DNA from: Hyphomonadaceae bacterium ML37
GTDB taxonomy: Bacteria > Pseudomonadota > Alphaproteobacteria > Caulobacterales > Maricaulaceae
NCBI GenBank assembly: GCA_027627685.1
Contig: CP091241.1
Location: 2,295,191 to 2,359,190, forward strand
Length of the DNA stretch: 64,000 bases
Direction of reading: 5' to 3'
Position 1 is the first letter of the stretch. The number at the start of each line of letters is the position of its first letter. Below are positions 57,315 to 64,000 of this stretch, piece after piece. A program made the translations under genes and the position numbers. The notes under the pieces are model-generated. The model made no database searches. It saw nothing but the letters and a program-made list of their open reading frames with translations, and was not told the origin of the DNA.

Positions 57315-58349
57315 CTACTTGGCAGGTTCGGCGCGCGCCCGCCGGATGTCCGCCAGTTCGCTCAGCATCGCGTCAGCGCGGACGGCGACATCGACCGCTG
57401 TGTCCACCACGCCCAGATAGAAGTCCGGCATGATGATGTCGAACGTGTCATTGACCGTGTGATAATAAGGATGGTCCTCCACCCCCAGATACAGGAAGGG
57501 AATGCCCTGCAGGTGGAAGGCGGCGTGGTCGGACAGCATGGTCCAGTCATCGCGCCGGTTCTCGGTGGGCCTGTCATAGCCGGCCAGCAGCTCTACCGCA
57601 GACTCCGACGCCGCCGCCTCGATCAACCCGACCAGTTCGGGCGTGTGGTAGGAGCCGACCGCAAACAGGCGCCCGGTATCGCTATAGCCCAGCATGTCGA
57701 GATTGAGATTGAAGGCGATCTCGCCAATGCCGTCCGGCCGGTTGGCCACGAAGTGACGCGCCCCGTCCAGCCCGCCTTCTTCCGCGTCGAGCGCGACGAT
57801 CACCACATTATGGCGCGGCGGATTGGCGAGGAAATGCTCTGCCACCGCCAGCAGGCCGCCGACGCCGGACGCATTGTCATCGGCGCCGTTGAAAATCTCG
57901 CCCTGCTCATTCATGCCGATATGGTCGTAGTGGGCGGTGACCACCATGGCGATGGACGGGTCCTCGCCCTCGATCACGCCGATCAGATTGATGCCGGGAA
58001 TATCCGCGGTCAGGTTGTCGCGTTCGCGCAGGTCCATCGGGCGCGCCACGGCGAAGGCCTGCTCATAGCCGCCCTCGGCCGGCGCCAGCCCGATCGCCTC
58101 AAAGCGCGACAGCACATAGGCGCGCGCCCGCGCGCCGCCCTCAGAGCCGACCATCCGGCCTTCCATGTCGTCAGCTGCCAGGATGCACACATCGCGCAAG
58201 GGCTGGGCTGCAACGCCGTCGCAAGCGCCGGGCGCTGCGGCTGTGGCCGGCGCAGCATTGTCTTGGGAGGCCTGCGGTGAACAGGCGGCGAGCAGCATCG
58301 CCGCAGACGCAGCGGCGAAGAACAGGCGATTGGTCAGCATTTTCATCAT
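57315..58349 (-). CDS. M28-family aminopeptidase, lipoprotein
   Basis: The protein has 344 residues. The lipobox is LAAC (Cys23). The zinc-site motifs are TAHYDHIG (His140), NGADDNASG (bridging Asp157/158) and LDAEEGG (Glu190/191). A later Asp and His lie in LNLDMLGYSD and EDHPYYHTVND. Family members remove N-terminal residues from peptides or cut glutamyl or folate-like substrates. The protein is anchored in the envelope. It is divergent from bolA. Confidence 0.9.
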   Translation of the reverse strand: MMKMLTNRLFFAAASAAMLLAACSPQASQDNAAPATAAAPGACDGVAAQPLRDVCILAADDMEGRMVGSEGGARARAYVLSRFEAIGLAPAEGGYEQAFAVARPMDLRERDNLTADIPGINLIGVIEGEDPSIAMVVTAHYDHIGMNEQGEIFNGADDNASGVGGLLAVAEHFLANPPRHNVVIVALDAEEGGLDGARHFVANRPDGIGEIAFNLNLDMLGYSDTGRLFAVGSYHTPELVGLIEAAASESAVELLAGYDRPTENRRDDWTMLSDHAAFHLQGIPFLYLGVEDHPYYHTVNDTFDIIMPDFYLGVVDTAVDVAVRADAMLSELADIRRARAEPAK

Positions 58350-58422
58350 ACCCCATGGCGAAGCGCGCCCGCGCGCTCATATACTAGGGGTCAAGCTTTA
58401 CGCCATGCCGGAGCGCCACGCC

Positions 58423-58653
58423 ATGCCCATGCCCGCCGATGACATCGCCAATCTGATCCGCGAAGGCGTGCCGGGCGCGCAGGTGGAGATCATCGATCTG
58501 GCCGGCGACGGCGATCACTACAAGGCGGTGGTCGTGGCCGAGGCGTTTCGCGGCCTGCCCCGCGTACGCCAGCACCAGCTGGTCTATAAAGCCCTGCAAG
58601 GGCGCATGGGCGGCGAGCTGCATGCTCTCGCCCTTGAAACCCGTGCGCCGTAG
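58423..58653 (+). CDS. BolA-family protein (IbaG-like)
   Basis: The protein has 76 residues from ATG 58423, with GGAG nine bases upstream; ATG 58405 is the alternative and adds six residues. The BolA fold is seen in AQVEIIDLAGDGDHYKAVVVAEAFRGLPRVRQHQLVYKAL; the His in RQHQLVY is the conserved cluster ligand. BolA proteins partner with monothiol glutaredoxins to bind a bridging 2Fe-2S cluster. The grxD gene lies 33 bases downstream. Confidence 0.92.
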   Translation: MPMPADDIANLIREGVPGAQVEIIDLAGDGDHYKAVVVAEAFRGLPRVRQHQLVYKALQGRMGGELHALALETRAP

Positions 58654-58686
58654 ATTTTCCTGCCGCCTCCATAAAGGACATCATCC

Positions 58687-59019
58687 ATGACCGACCCCGC
58701 CACGCTCGACTCCATCCGCCAGACCGTCCAGTCCAACGACATCGTCCTGTTCATGAAGGGCGATCCCATGTTTCCCCAGTGCGGCTTCTCCTCCGTGGTG
58801 GCGCGCGTGCTTGACCATCTCAAGGTCGAATACGCCTCGGTGAACGTGCTTGAAGACATGAATGTGCGCGAGGGCATCAAGGCCTATTCCGACTGGCCCA
58901 CCATCCCGCAGCTCTATGTGAAGGGTGAGTTCGTCGGCGGCTGCGATATCATCAAGGAGATGTTCGAGGCGGGCGAGCTGCAGGCTCTGCTGAAAGAGAA
59001 GGGCCTGATCGCCGCTTGA
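58687..59019 (+). CDS. grxD: Monothiol glutaredoxin (Grx4 type)
   Basis: The 110-residue protein has the CGFS active site (Cys32-Ser35) preceded by KGDPMFPQ and followed by the glutathione-binding [17 protein letters not shown] segment. It assembles and transfers 2Fe-2S clusters, probably with the BolA protein encoded upstream. Confidence 0.97.
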   Translation: MTDPATLDSIRQTVQSNDIVLFMKGDPMFPQCGFSSVVARVLDHLKVEYASVNVLEDMNVREGIKAYSDWPTIPQLYVKGEFVGGCDIIKEMFEAGELQALLKEKGLIAA

Positions 59020-59036
59020 GCGTGAAGGATACCGCC

Positions 59037-59441
59037 ATGGCCCGCCTGTCCAAAGACGAGATCGCCCGCCTGCGCGCTGACCTGCCGCCGGAGGTCGACG
59101 TGATCGCCTTCCATGAAGGCACCGAACCGCCGGGCTGCAGCCCGCTGAACGCGGAAAAGCGCGACGGAATCTATCACTGCGCGGTGTGCGGCGAGGCGCT
59201 GTTCTCCAGCGCCGCCAAATACGAATCGGGCAGCGGCTGGCCCAGCTTCTTCGCGCCGCTATCGGCAGAGGCCGTCGGCACGAAGCGCGACTTCAAGCTG
59301 ATCCTGCCGCGCACAGAGTTCCATTGCGCCAATTGCGGCGCCCATGGCGGGCATGTGTTCAATGACGGCCCGCCGCCCACCGGTCAGCGCTGGTGCGCGA
59401 ACGGACGGGTGCTGGACTTTCGACCGGCGCCGGAGGAGTAA
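59037..59441 (+). CDS. msrB: Peptide-methionine (R)-S-oxide reductase
   Basis: The start is ATG 59037, with AAGGA seven bases upstream; a TTG at 59016 would overlap grxD. The product has 134 residues. Zinc-binding CxxC pairs are Cys48/Cys51 and Cys97/Cys100. The catalytic Cys120 is in QRWCANG, where most MsrB proteins read RYCVN. FHCANCGAHGGHVFNDGP is canonical. It reduces methionine-R-sulfoxide in proteins. Grouping with bolA-grxD suggests a redox-repair cluster. Confidence 0.95.
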   Translation: MARLSKDEIARLRADLPPEVDVIAFHEGTEPPGCSPLNAEKRDGIYHCAVCGEALFSSAAKYESGSGWPSFFAPLSAEAVGTKRDFKLILPRTEFHCANCGAHGGHVFNDGPPPTGQRWCANGRVLDFRPAPEE

Positions 59442-59493
59442 TACGCCTTCGCCATTGCCTTGAGGGAGCCGGGTCCGCCCGGGCGCATTGCTC

Positions 59494-61809
59494 ATGTTCA
59501 CATCATTTGTCCGACTGGTCGCGCCACTCGCCGGCGCCGCCATGATCCTTGCCGCCTGCCAGGATGCGCCTGACGCGCCTGAACCGGAGACCCGAGCCGA
59601 TATGGATGCATCCCAGACCGCCGCGCCGAGCCTTCTGGCGCGCGCCCTTGAACTGTCCGCTCCCGACGACGAGCAGCGCCCGTTCACCATCGAACAGCTG
59701 GGCCGCACGCGCGTGGATGAATACGCCTGGATGCGCGACGATAACTGGCAGCAGGTGATGCGTGATCCGTCGGTGCTGCAGGCCGATATCCGCACCCATC
59801 TGGAAGCAGAGAACGCGTATTACTCCGACGTAATGGCCCCTACCGCCGCGCTGCAGCAGCGCCTGTACGCCGAGATGCGCGGGCGCATCAAGGAAGACGA
59901 TTCCTCCTCGCCCGAGCGTGATGGCGACTGGTTCTACTACAGCCGTTACCGCGAAGGCGGGCAGTATCCGGTCTATGTGCGCCGCGCCGCCGGCCCTGAT
60001 GGCGAAATGACCGGCGAAGAGCAGATCGTGTTCGACGGCGACGCCGAAGCCGAAGGCATCGACTACTTCCAGCTGGGCGCGGTGGACCACTCCCCGGACC
60101 ATCGCTGGCTTGCCTATGCAGTGGACACCGCCGGATCGGAATTCTACCAGCTGCGAATCCGCAATTTGGAGACCGGCGAGGACATCGCCACCCTCACTGA
60201 TGAGAGCTATGGCTCGCTGGAATGGGCCAATGACTCGCGCACGCTGTACTGGGTCTGGCGCGACGAGAATAACCGCCCGCGCCGCGTCTATCGCCAGACC
60301 ATCGACAGCGAGACGCGTGAGCTGATCTACGAGGAATCCGATCCGGGCTATTTCCTGGGCGTCGGCAAGACCGACGGCAATTCCTGGATCATCCTGTCGG
60401 CCAATGACCACACCACGTCCGAGCTGCGCCTGTTTGACGCCAATGATCCGGCCGCCGAGCCGCTTCTGGTGTCGCAGCGCGAGACCGGCGTGGAATACTC
60501 GCTGACCGAAGCCGGCGGGCGGATGTTCGTGCTGACCAATCAGGACGGCGCGGTCGACTTCAAGATCATGTCCGCCCCGCTGGATGACCCGCGCCGGGAG
60601 AACTGGAGCGACTTCATCGATCATCGCCCGGGTGTGCTGGTCACCAGCCTGATCGGCTATCAGGACTGGCTGGTGCGCCTGGAGCGCGCCGACGCCCTGC
60701 CCCGCCTGGTCGTGCGCCGTTTCGCCGATGACGCCGAGCACGAGATCGCGTTTGACGAGGAAGCCTATGCGCTGGGCGCCTGGGGCGGCTACGAGTACGC
60801 GGTCGACCGGCTGCGCTTCTCCTACGAGAGCCCGTCTACGCCCACCGAAATCTATGACTATGACATGGCCAGCCGCGAGCGGACCCTGATCAAGCGTCAG
60901 GAAATCCCGTCGGGCCACAATGCCGACGATTATGTCGTGCGCCGCCTGATGGCCACGGCGCGCGACGGCGAACAGGTCCCGGTGACCCTGCTTTATCGCG
61001 AAGGCACGCCGCTGGACGGTACGGCGCCGGTGCTCCTGTACGGTTATGGCTCCTACGGGATCACCATTCCGGCCAGCTTCTCCACCTCGCGCCTGTCGCT
61101 GGTGGATCGCGGCATGATCTACGCCATCGCCCATATCCGCGGCGGCATGGCCAAGGGGTATCAGTGGTATCTCGACGGCAAGCTGGACAAGAAGGAAAAC
61201 ACCTTCAACGACTTCGTCGACGCCAGCCAGATGCTGATCGATGAGGGCTATACCCGGGCCGGCTCCATCGTCGCCTATGGCGGTTCGGCCGGCGGCCTGC
61301 TGGTGGGCGCGGCGATCAACCAGGCGCCGGAGATGTTCGCCGGCGGCATCGCGGCGGTGCCGTTCGTGGACGTGCTCAACACGATGAGCGATCCGTCCCT
61401 GCCGTTGACCCCGCCCGAATGGCCCGAATGGGGCAATCCCATCGAGGACGAGGCGGCCTATGACTACATCCTGTCCTACAGCCCCTATGACCGCGTCAGC
61501 GCCCAGGCCTATCCGCACGTTCTGGCCACGGCGGGGCTGACCGATCCGCGCGTCACCTACTGGGAGCCGGCCAAGTGGATCGCGCGCCTGCGCGCCACGC
61601 GCACCGATGACGGCCTGACCCTCATGCGCACCAATATGGGCGCGGGCCATGGCGGCGCTTCGGGCCGGTTTGATTCCCTGCTGGAGCGCGCCGAGGAGTT
61701 CGCCTTCGCGCTGATGGTGGTGGGTCTGGCCGACGCCGAGGCGGCGGAAGCGGCGGCGGAAGCGGGCGCCGCGGCGCCAGCCGAAGACGACGCCAATACC
61801 GGCGGCTAA
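59494..61809 (+). CDS. S9 prolyl oligopeptidase-family lipoprotein
   Basis: The protein has 771 residues from ATG 59494, with a lipobox LAAC after a hydrophobic signal; a TTG at 59488 is an alternative start. A beta-propeller (about 110-450) precedes an alpha/beta-hydrolase domain. The catalytic Ser598 is in YGGSAGG, the Asp in AGLTDPRV, and His719 in GAGHGGASG. Oligopeptidase B-type features are present in the domain order. It cleaves short peptides in the envelope. The C-terminus is Ala/Glu-rich and possibly disordered. It is followed by a terminator. Confidence 0.92.
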   Translation: MFTSFVRLVAPLAGAAMILAACQDAPDAPEPETRADMDASQTAAPSLLARALELSAPDDEQRPFTIEQLGRTRVDEYAWMRDDNWQQVMRDPSVLQADIRTHLEAENAYYSDVMAPTAALQQRLYAEMRGRIKEDDSSSPERDGDWFYYSRYREGGQYPVYVRRAAGPDGEMTGEEQIVFDGDAEAEGIDYFQLGAVDHSPDHRWLAYAVDTAGSEFYQLRIRNLETGEDIATLTDESYGSLEWANDSRTLYWVWRDENNRPRRVYRQTIDSETRELIYEESDPGYFLGVGKTDGNSWIILSANDHTTSELRLFDANDPAAEPLLVSQRETGVEYSLTEAGGRMFVLTNQDGAVDFKIMSAPLDDPRRENWSDFIDHRPGVLVTSLIGYQDWLVRLERADALPRLVVRRFADDAEHEIAFDEEAYALGAWGGYEYAVDRLRFSYESPSTPTEIYDYDMASRERTLIKRQEIPSGHNADDYVVRRLMATARDGEQVPVTLLYREGTPLDGTAPVLLYGYGSYGITIPASFSTSRLSLVDRGMIYAIAHIRGGMAKGYQWYLDGKLDKKENTFNDFVDASQMLIDEGYTRAGSIVAYGGSAGGLLVGAAINQAPEMFAGGIAAVPFVDVLNTMSDPSLPLTPPEWPEWGNPIEDEAAYDYILSYSPYDRVSAQAYPHVLATAGLTDPRVTYWEPAKWIARLRATRTDDGLTLMRTNMGAGHGGASGRFDSLLERAEEFAFALMVVGLADAEAAEAAAEAGAAAPAEDDANTGG

Positions 61810-61832
61810 GCCCGCTTCGCCATAAGAACAGG

Positions 61833-61866
61833 ACGGGCGGGTTCCACATCGGAACCCGCCCGTTTT
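61833..61866 (+). terminator. Terminator of the S9 peptidase gene
   Basis: A perfect 13-bp stem (61833-61845 with 61851-61863), loop ACATC, ends in T4, 24 bases after the stop. It is also positioned to stop the convergent TonB-like gene. Confidence 0.9.
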
Positions 61867-61892
61867 GTATGCGCCGTCCGGATCAGGCCGGA

Positions 61893-62540
61893 CTATTCGA
61901 GACGGTAGTCAAGCTGGGTCTGAACGCCGCGCCGCACAATGTCGCCGCCCGGGCGGCCGACCTCCATGGCGTGGGTCCAGCGCGAAACCGCCGCCAGGCT
62001 GGCGCGCGCAAACCCGTCACTGTCACAGGCGAGCACCTGAAGATTGGCGGTGCGGCCGGAGGCGAGAATGTCGTACTGGATCGTGCAGGCCCCCTCGATG
62101 CCGCGCGACAATTCCCGCTGCGGATAGACCGGCTCGACCCGGTCGGTCAGCTGCGGAATGGTGAATGTGACCACGGGCGCCGTGATCACTGCGGCCGTGT
62201 ATTCGATGGGCGGCGGCCCCAGCGTGATCGGCTCTACGCCGGGGGCGGTCTGGGTGTCCCGGCGGATGGACGGATGCGGCGGCGGCGGCTCCACAGGCGC
62301 GATCTCCTGCGGCGGATCGCGGACGGGATCACGGTCGGCGATATCGAATGAGATATCGATCTGGGGCGTCGGAGTCGCGTCCGGCGCTGGCGCCGCATCG
62401 TCGTGGATCAGCGCCACCATCAACAGGAACAAGCCTGCCGTGATGATCACGGCCAGAGCAGCGGAAACCAGAATGCGAAACAGGCCTGCCGGAGACGTCG
62501 AGTGTCCGGCGGCGGCTGGCGATAGCGTGGTCATCAGCAT
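61893..62540 (-). CDS. TonB-like energy-transducing protein
   Basis: The protein has 215 residues (ATG 62540; ATG 62534 also possible). A single N-terminal membrane anchor lies at about 22-45. A Pro-rich spacer (about 50-110) contains PPPPHPS. The C-terminal TonB domain (about 125-213) reads VEPVYPQRELSRGIEGACTIQYDILASGRT in pattern. TonB links the proton-motive force of ExbBD to outer-membrane receptors. No exbB or exbD is in the window; they may lie beyond the upstream end. The Pro/Lys repeat of classic TonB is weak. Confidence 0.87.
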   Translation of the reverse strand: MLMTTLSPAAAGHSTSPAGLFRILVSAALAVIITAGLFLLMVALIHDDAAPAPDATPTPQIDISFDIADRDPVRDPPQEIAPVEPPPPHPSIRRDTQTAPGVEPITLGPPPIEYTAAVITAPVVTFTIPQLTDRVEPVYPQRELSRGIEGACTIQYDILASGRTANLQVLACDSDGFARASLAAVSRWTHAMEVGRPGGDIVRRGVQTQLDYRLE

Positions 62541-62674
62541 TCTCCCTTGCCTTTGGGGGCAGGCCCGCCGCCCGCCCGCGACCAGCCAGAAGAATTATAC
62601 GCGTTCAGGGCGAATTCGTGGCGAATCCACCCGCCTCGATTGCTGCGCCGCACAATCAAGCACCGGAACGACAA

Positions 62675-62699
62675 GACCCCGCGGCGTGGCCGCGGGGTC
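62675..62699 (-). terminator. GC hairpin after the TPR gene
   Basis: An 11-bp stem (GACCCCGCGGC at 62675-62685 with 62689-62699) with a 3-base loop lies 36 bases after the TPR gene stop, before the tonB-like start. The T-tract is short, so partial read-through to the TonB gene is possible. Confidence 0.6.
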
Positions 62700-62735
62700 T
62701 GTCATGTCAGTCACAGTCCTGGTCTGGCGGCGGCT

Positions 62736-64000
62736 CTAGCCGGCGGCGGCAGCCGAGCGAGCTTCGACTTCCTCGCGGAAAGCCGCAGCGTCCTCGTCGT
62801 TCATGCCCGGCTCACGGATCTGTTCGCCGAAGATATTGAAGTAGCGTTGGCAACGCTCCGGGATGGAGGAGAAGCGCACGCGTCCGTCGTCGCCCACAGA
62901 GCCGGTCAGCACGAGCGAGCGGCGTTCGGCGTCCAGAGTCAGCCGGCATTCGTCGATGGCGACTTGCTCGCGCTGGCGCGCCCGATTGGCCTCGCCTTCG
63001 ATCTGGCTGTTGATGAACCGGATCCAGCCATCGGCGTTGCGGCGGCTGCTGGGGTAACGGGCCGCTTCGCGATAGGCCGCGATGGCCGGCTGGATGCGTT
63101 CCTGCTGGTAGCGCACGCTGCCCAGCAGCTCCCAGGCGCGGCCGGTTTCGGTGCTGGACAGTCCGCCCGCATCCAGCGCGGCGGACAACGTCTGCTCGGT
63201 CTGCGGCCATTGACGCATCTGGAAGCGCGCCTCGGCGATCTTCAGGGCGGTTTCACCGCTCGGACGCACGCGGTTGAGCTGTTCCAGCGGCGCGATGGAC
63301 CGCTCGAATTCGTCAGCCTGACGCCACATATTGCTCAGAAGCGTGAGGTGCCGCTCGGTGGGCTGCACCCGGCCGGCATTGATCTCACGTTCGAGGATGG
63401 CCGCCCCGCGATACGGGTTCCGGAAGTGGCTATAGTACGCCACCATCCCGACGATCTCGCCTTCCTCTTCCAGCAAGCCGTTCAGATACATCAGGCGGGC
63501 CGTTTCGAACGAGTTTTCTTCCTGGTCGAGGCGGGCATAGAGCGCGCGCAAATTTTGCCAGGAGCGGCGCGACCCAGGGAATGCATTCAGCATTTCTCGC
63601 ACGACCCGCAGCTCGTCTGACGTGCGATCAAGCTGATTGTAATAGTATTGCATCAGGTTGTAGTCGGCTTCAGACTTGCTTCGATTGTTCGTATAAAAGA
63701 ACTCAGCGTAGCGCAGACCGTCCTGGAAACGCTCCGCTTGCACATAGGCTTGGGCCATAAGGCGGGCCAGCGGCACCGTAAGTTCGGCTCCCCCGGAAAT
63801 CGCCATCTCCAGCTGCTGAATGCCCTCATTGATGCGCTCATTGACGATCATGATCTGACCGACCTGAGTTCTGATCGTCACGATCTCGTCAGGGACAAGC
63901 GCGCCTGTGGCGATGGCGGCAAGAAAGTCATCGATCGTGCGGCGGGCGTCATCCACCTGATAGTAGGCCGACCCCCGGATACGCAGGACGATGGACCGCT
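62736..64000 (-). CDS. TPR-containing protein, 5' end outside window
   Basis: At least 421 residues are present and the frame is open to the edge, so the N-terminus and start are missing; the GTG at 63956 is not needed as a start. Repeated helical units are seen at about 60-250 (counted from 63956): ARLMAQAYVQAERFQDGLRYA, then DYNLMQYYYNQLDRTSDELR, then SWQNLRALYARLDQEENSFE. The C-terminal part has two Cys and an acidic tail. Such TPR proteins accompany exb/tonB genes in related alphaproteobacteria (from memory, not checked), which fits the TonB-like gene downstream. Confidence 0.82.
   Translation of the reverse strand, partial: RSIVLRIRGSAYYQVDDARRTIDDFLAAIATGALVPDEIVTIRTQVGQIMIVNERINEGIQQLEMAISGGAELTVPLARLMAQAYVQAERFQDGLRYAEFFYTNNRSKSEADYNLMQYYYNQLDRTSDELRVVREMLNAFPGSRRSWQNLRALYARLDQEENSFETARLMYLNGLLEEEGEIVGMVAYYSHFRNPYRGAAILEREINAGRVQPTERHLTLLSNMWRQADEFERSIAPLEQLNRVRPSGETALKIAEARFQMRQWPQTEQTLSAALDAGGLSSTETGRAWELLGSVRYQQERIQPAIAAYREAARYPSSRRNADGWIRFINSQIEGEANRARQREQVAIDECRLTLDAERRSLVLTGSVGDDGRVRFSSIPERCQRYFNIFGEQIREPGMNDEDAAAFREEVEARSAAAAG

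Noticed and set aside
59503-61650. A 715-codon minus-strand frame antisense to the S9 peptidase
   Set aside because: The composition is His/Arg/Ala/Gly shadow sequence, with no motif, and the plus-strand gene has a complete catalytic triad.

Overview
The window looks like chromosome of a GC-rich dimorphic (stalked or prosthecate) marine alphaproteobacterium of the Hyphomonadaceae/Maricaulaceae type. The evidence is a CtrA orthologue whose upstream region is dense in GANTC (CcrM) sites and TTAA half-sites, a nearby fliI-fliJ pair, alphaproteobacterial-style envelope lipoproteins, and a full dcw (division and cell wall) cluster. Genus assignment is inference. No database search was possible.

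Layout. 1-8.7 kb: the N-terminal two thirds of a membrane histidine kinase with a degenerate N-box, a DUF3299 lipoprotein, peptide deformylase coupled to a lipoprotein, a FemAB/CelD-like acetyltransferase, a PQQ-type sugar dehydrogenase, a TPR protein, ctrA, and a lysine-2,3-aminomutase-like radical SAM protein. 9-13.5 kb: fliIJ, two exported proteins (one an M23 peptidase), and a HigBA-type toxin-antitoxin pair. 13.6-30.3 kb: a tightly overlapped minus-strand dcw operon, mraZ-rsmH-ftsL-ftsI-murE-murF-mraY-[murD position]-ftsW-murG-murC-murB-ddl-ftsQ-ftsA, with MraZ boxes upstream. ftsZ does not follow ftsA. The murD-position gene keeps the MurD outline but has lost the ATP-binding P-loop and other ligase signatures. 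30.5-32.5 kb: RNase P RNA, an amidase and an EamA transporter. 32.6-36.7 kb: a polysaccharide O-acetylation module (MBOAT plus SGNH partner). Its MBOAT gene is split by an 849-bp IS5-family element with a TA target duplication. 36.7-37.6 kb: two small envelope proteins.

37.7-52.8 kb: two divergent amino-acid operons. On the minus strand is an attenuator-controlled ilvC-ilvG-ilvM-leuA-ilvE-leuC-leuD-leuB operon, with a 41-residue leader peptide rich in Val/Leu/Ile and a terminator. On the plus strand is an attenuator-controlled thrA-thrB-thrC-ilvD operon, with a leader peptide carrying seven Thr codons. The thrA product is an aspartate kinase-homoserine dehydrogenase fusion with no ACT domains. 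Together these operons cover homoserine and threonine synthesis from aspartate semialdehyde onward, and nearly all of isoleucine, valine and leucine synthesis (threonine deaminase is not in the window). 52.9-56.6 kb: purQ and purL, separated by an antisense HicAB-like module whose HicA lacks the usual catalytic histidine.

56.6-64 kb: a TPR protein, an M28 peptidase lipoprotein, BolA-monothiol glutaredoxin-MsrB, an S9 prolyl oligopeptidase, and a TonB-like protein downstream of a TPR protein that runs off the window.

The observations most worth following are the P-loop-less MurD-like protein inside an otherwise standard dcw operon, the back-to-back enteric-style ilv and thr attenuators, the ACT-less ThrA, and the cleanly reconstructable IS insertion. 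No tRNA genes, CRISPR arrays or prophage were seen.
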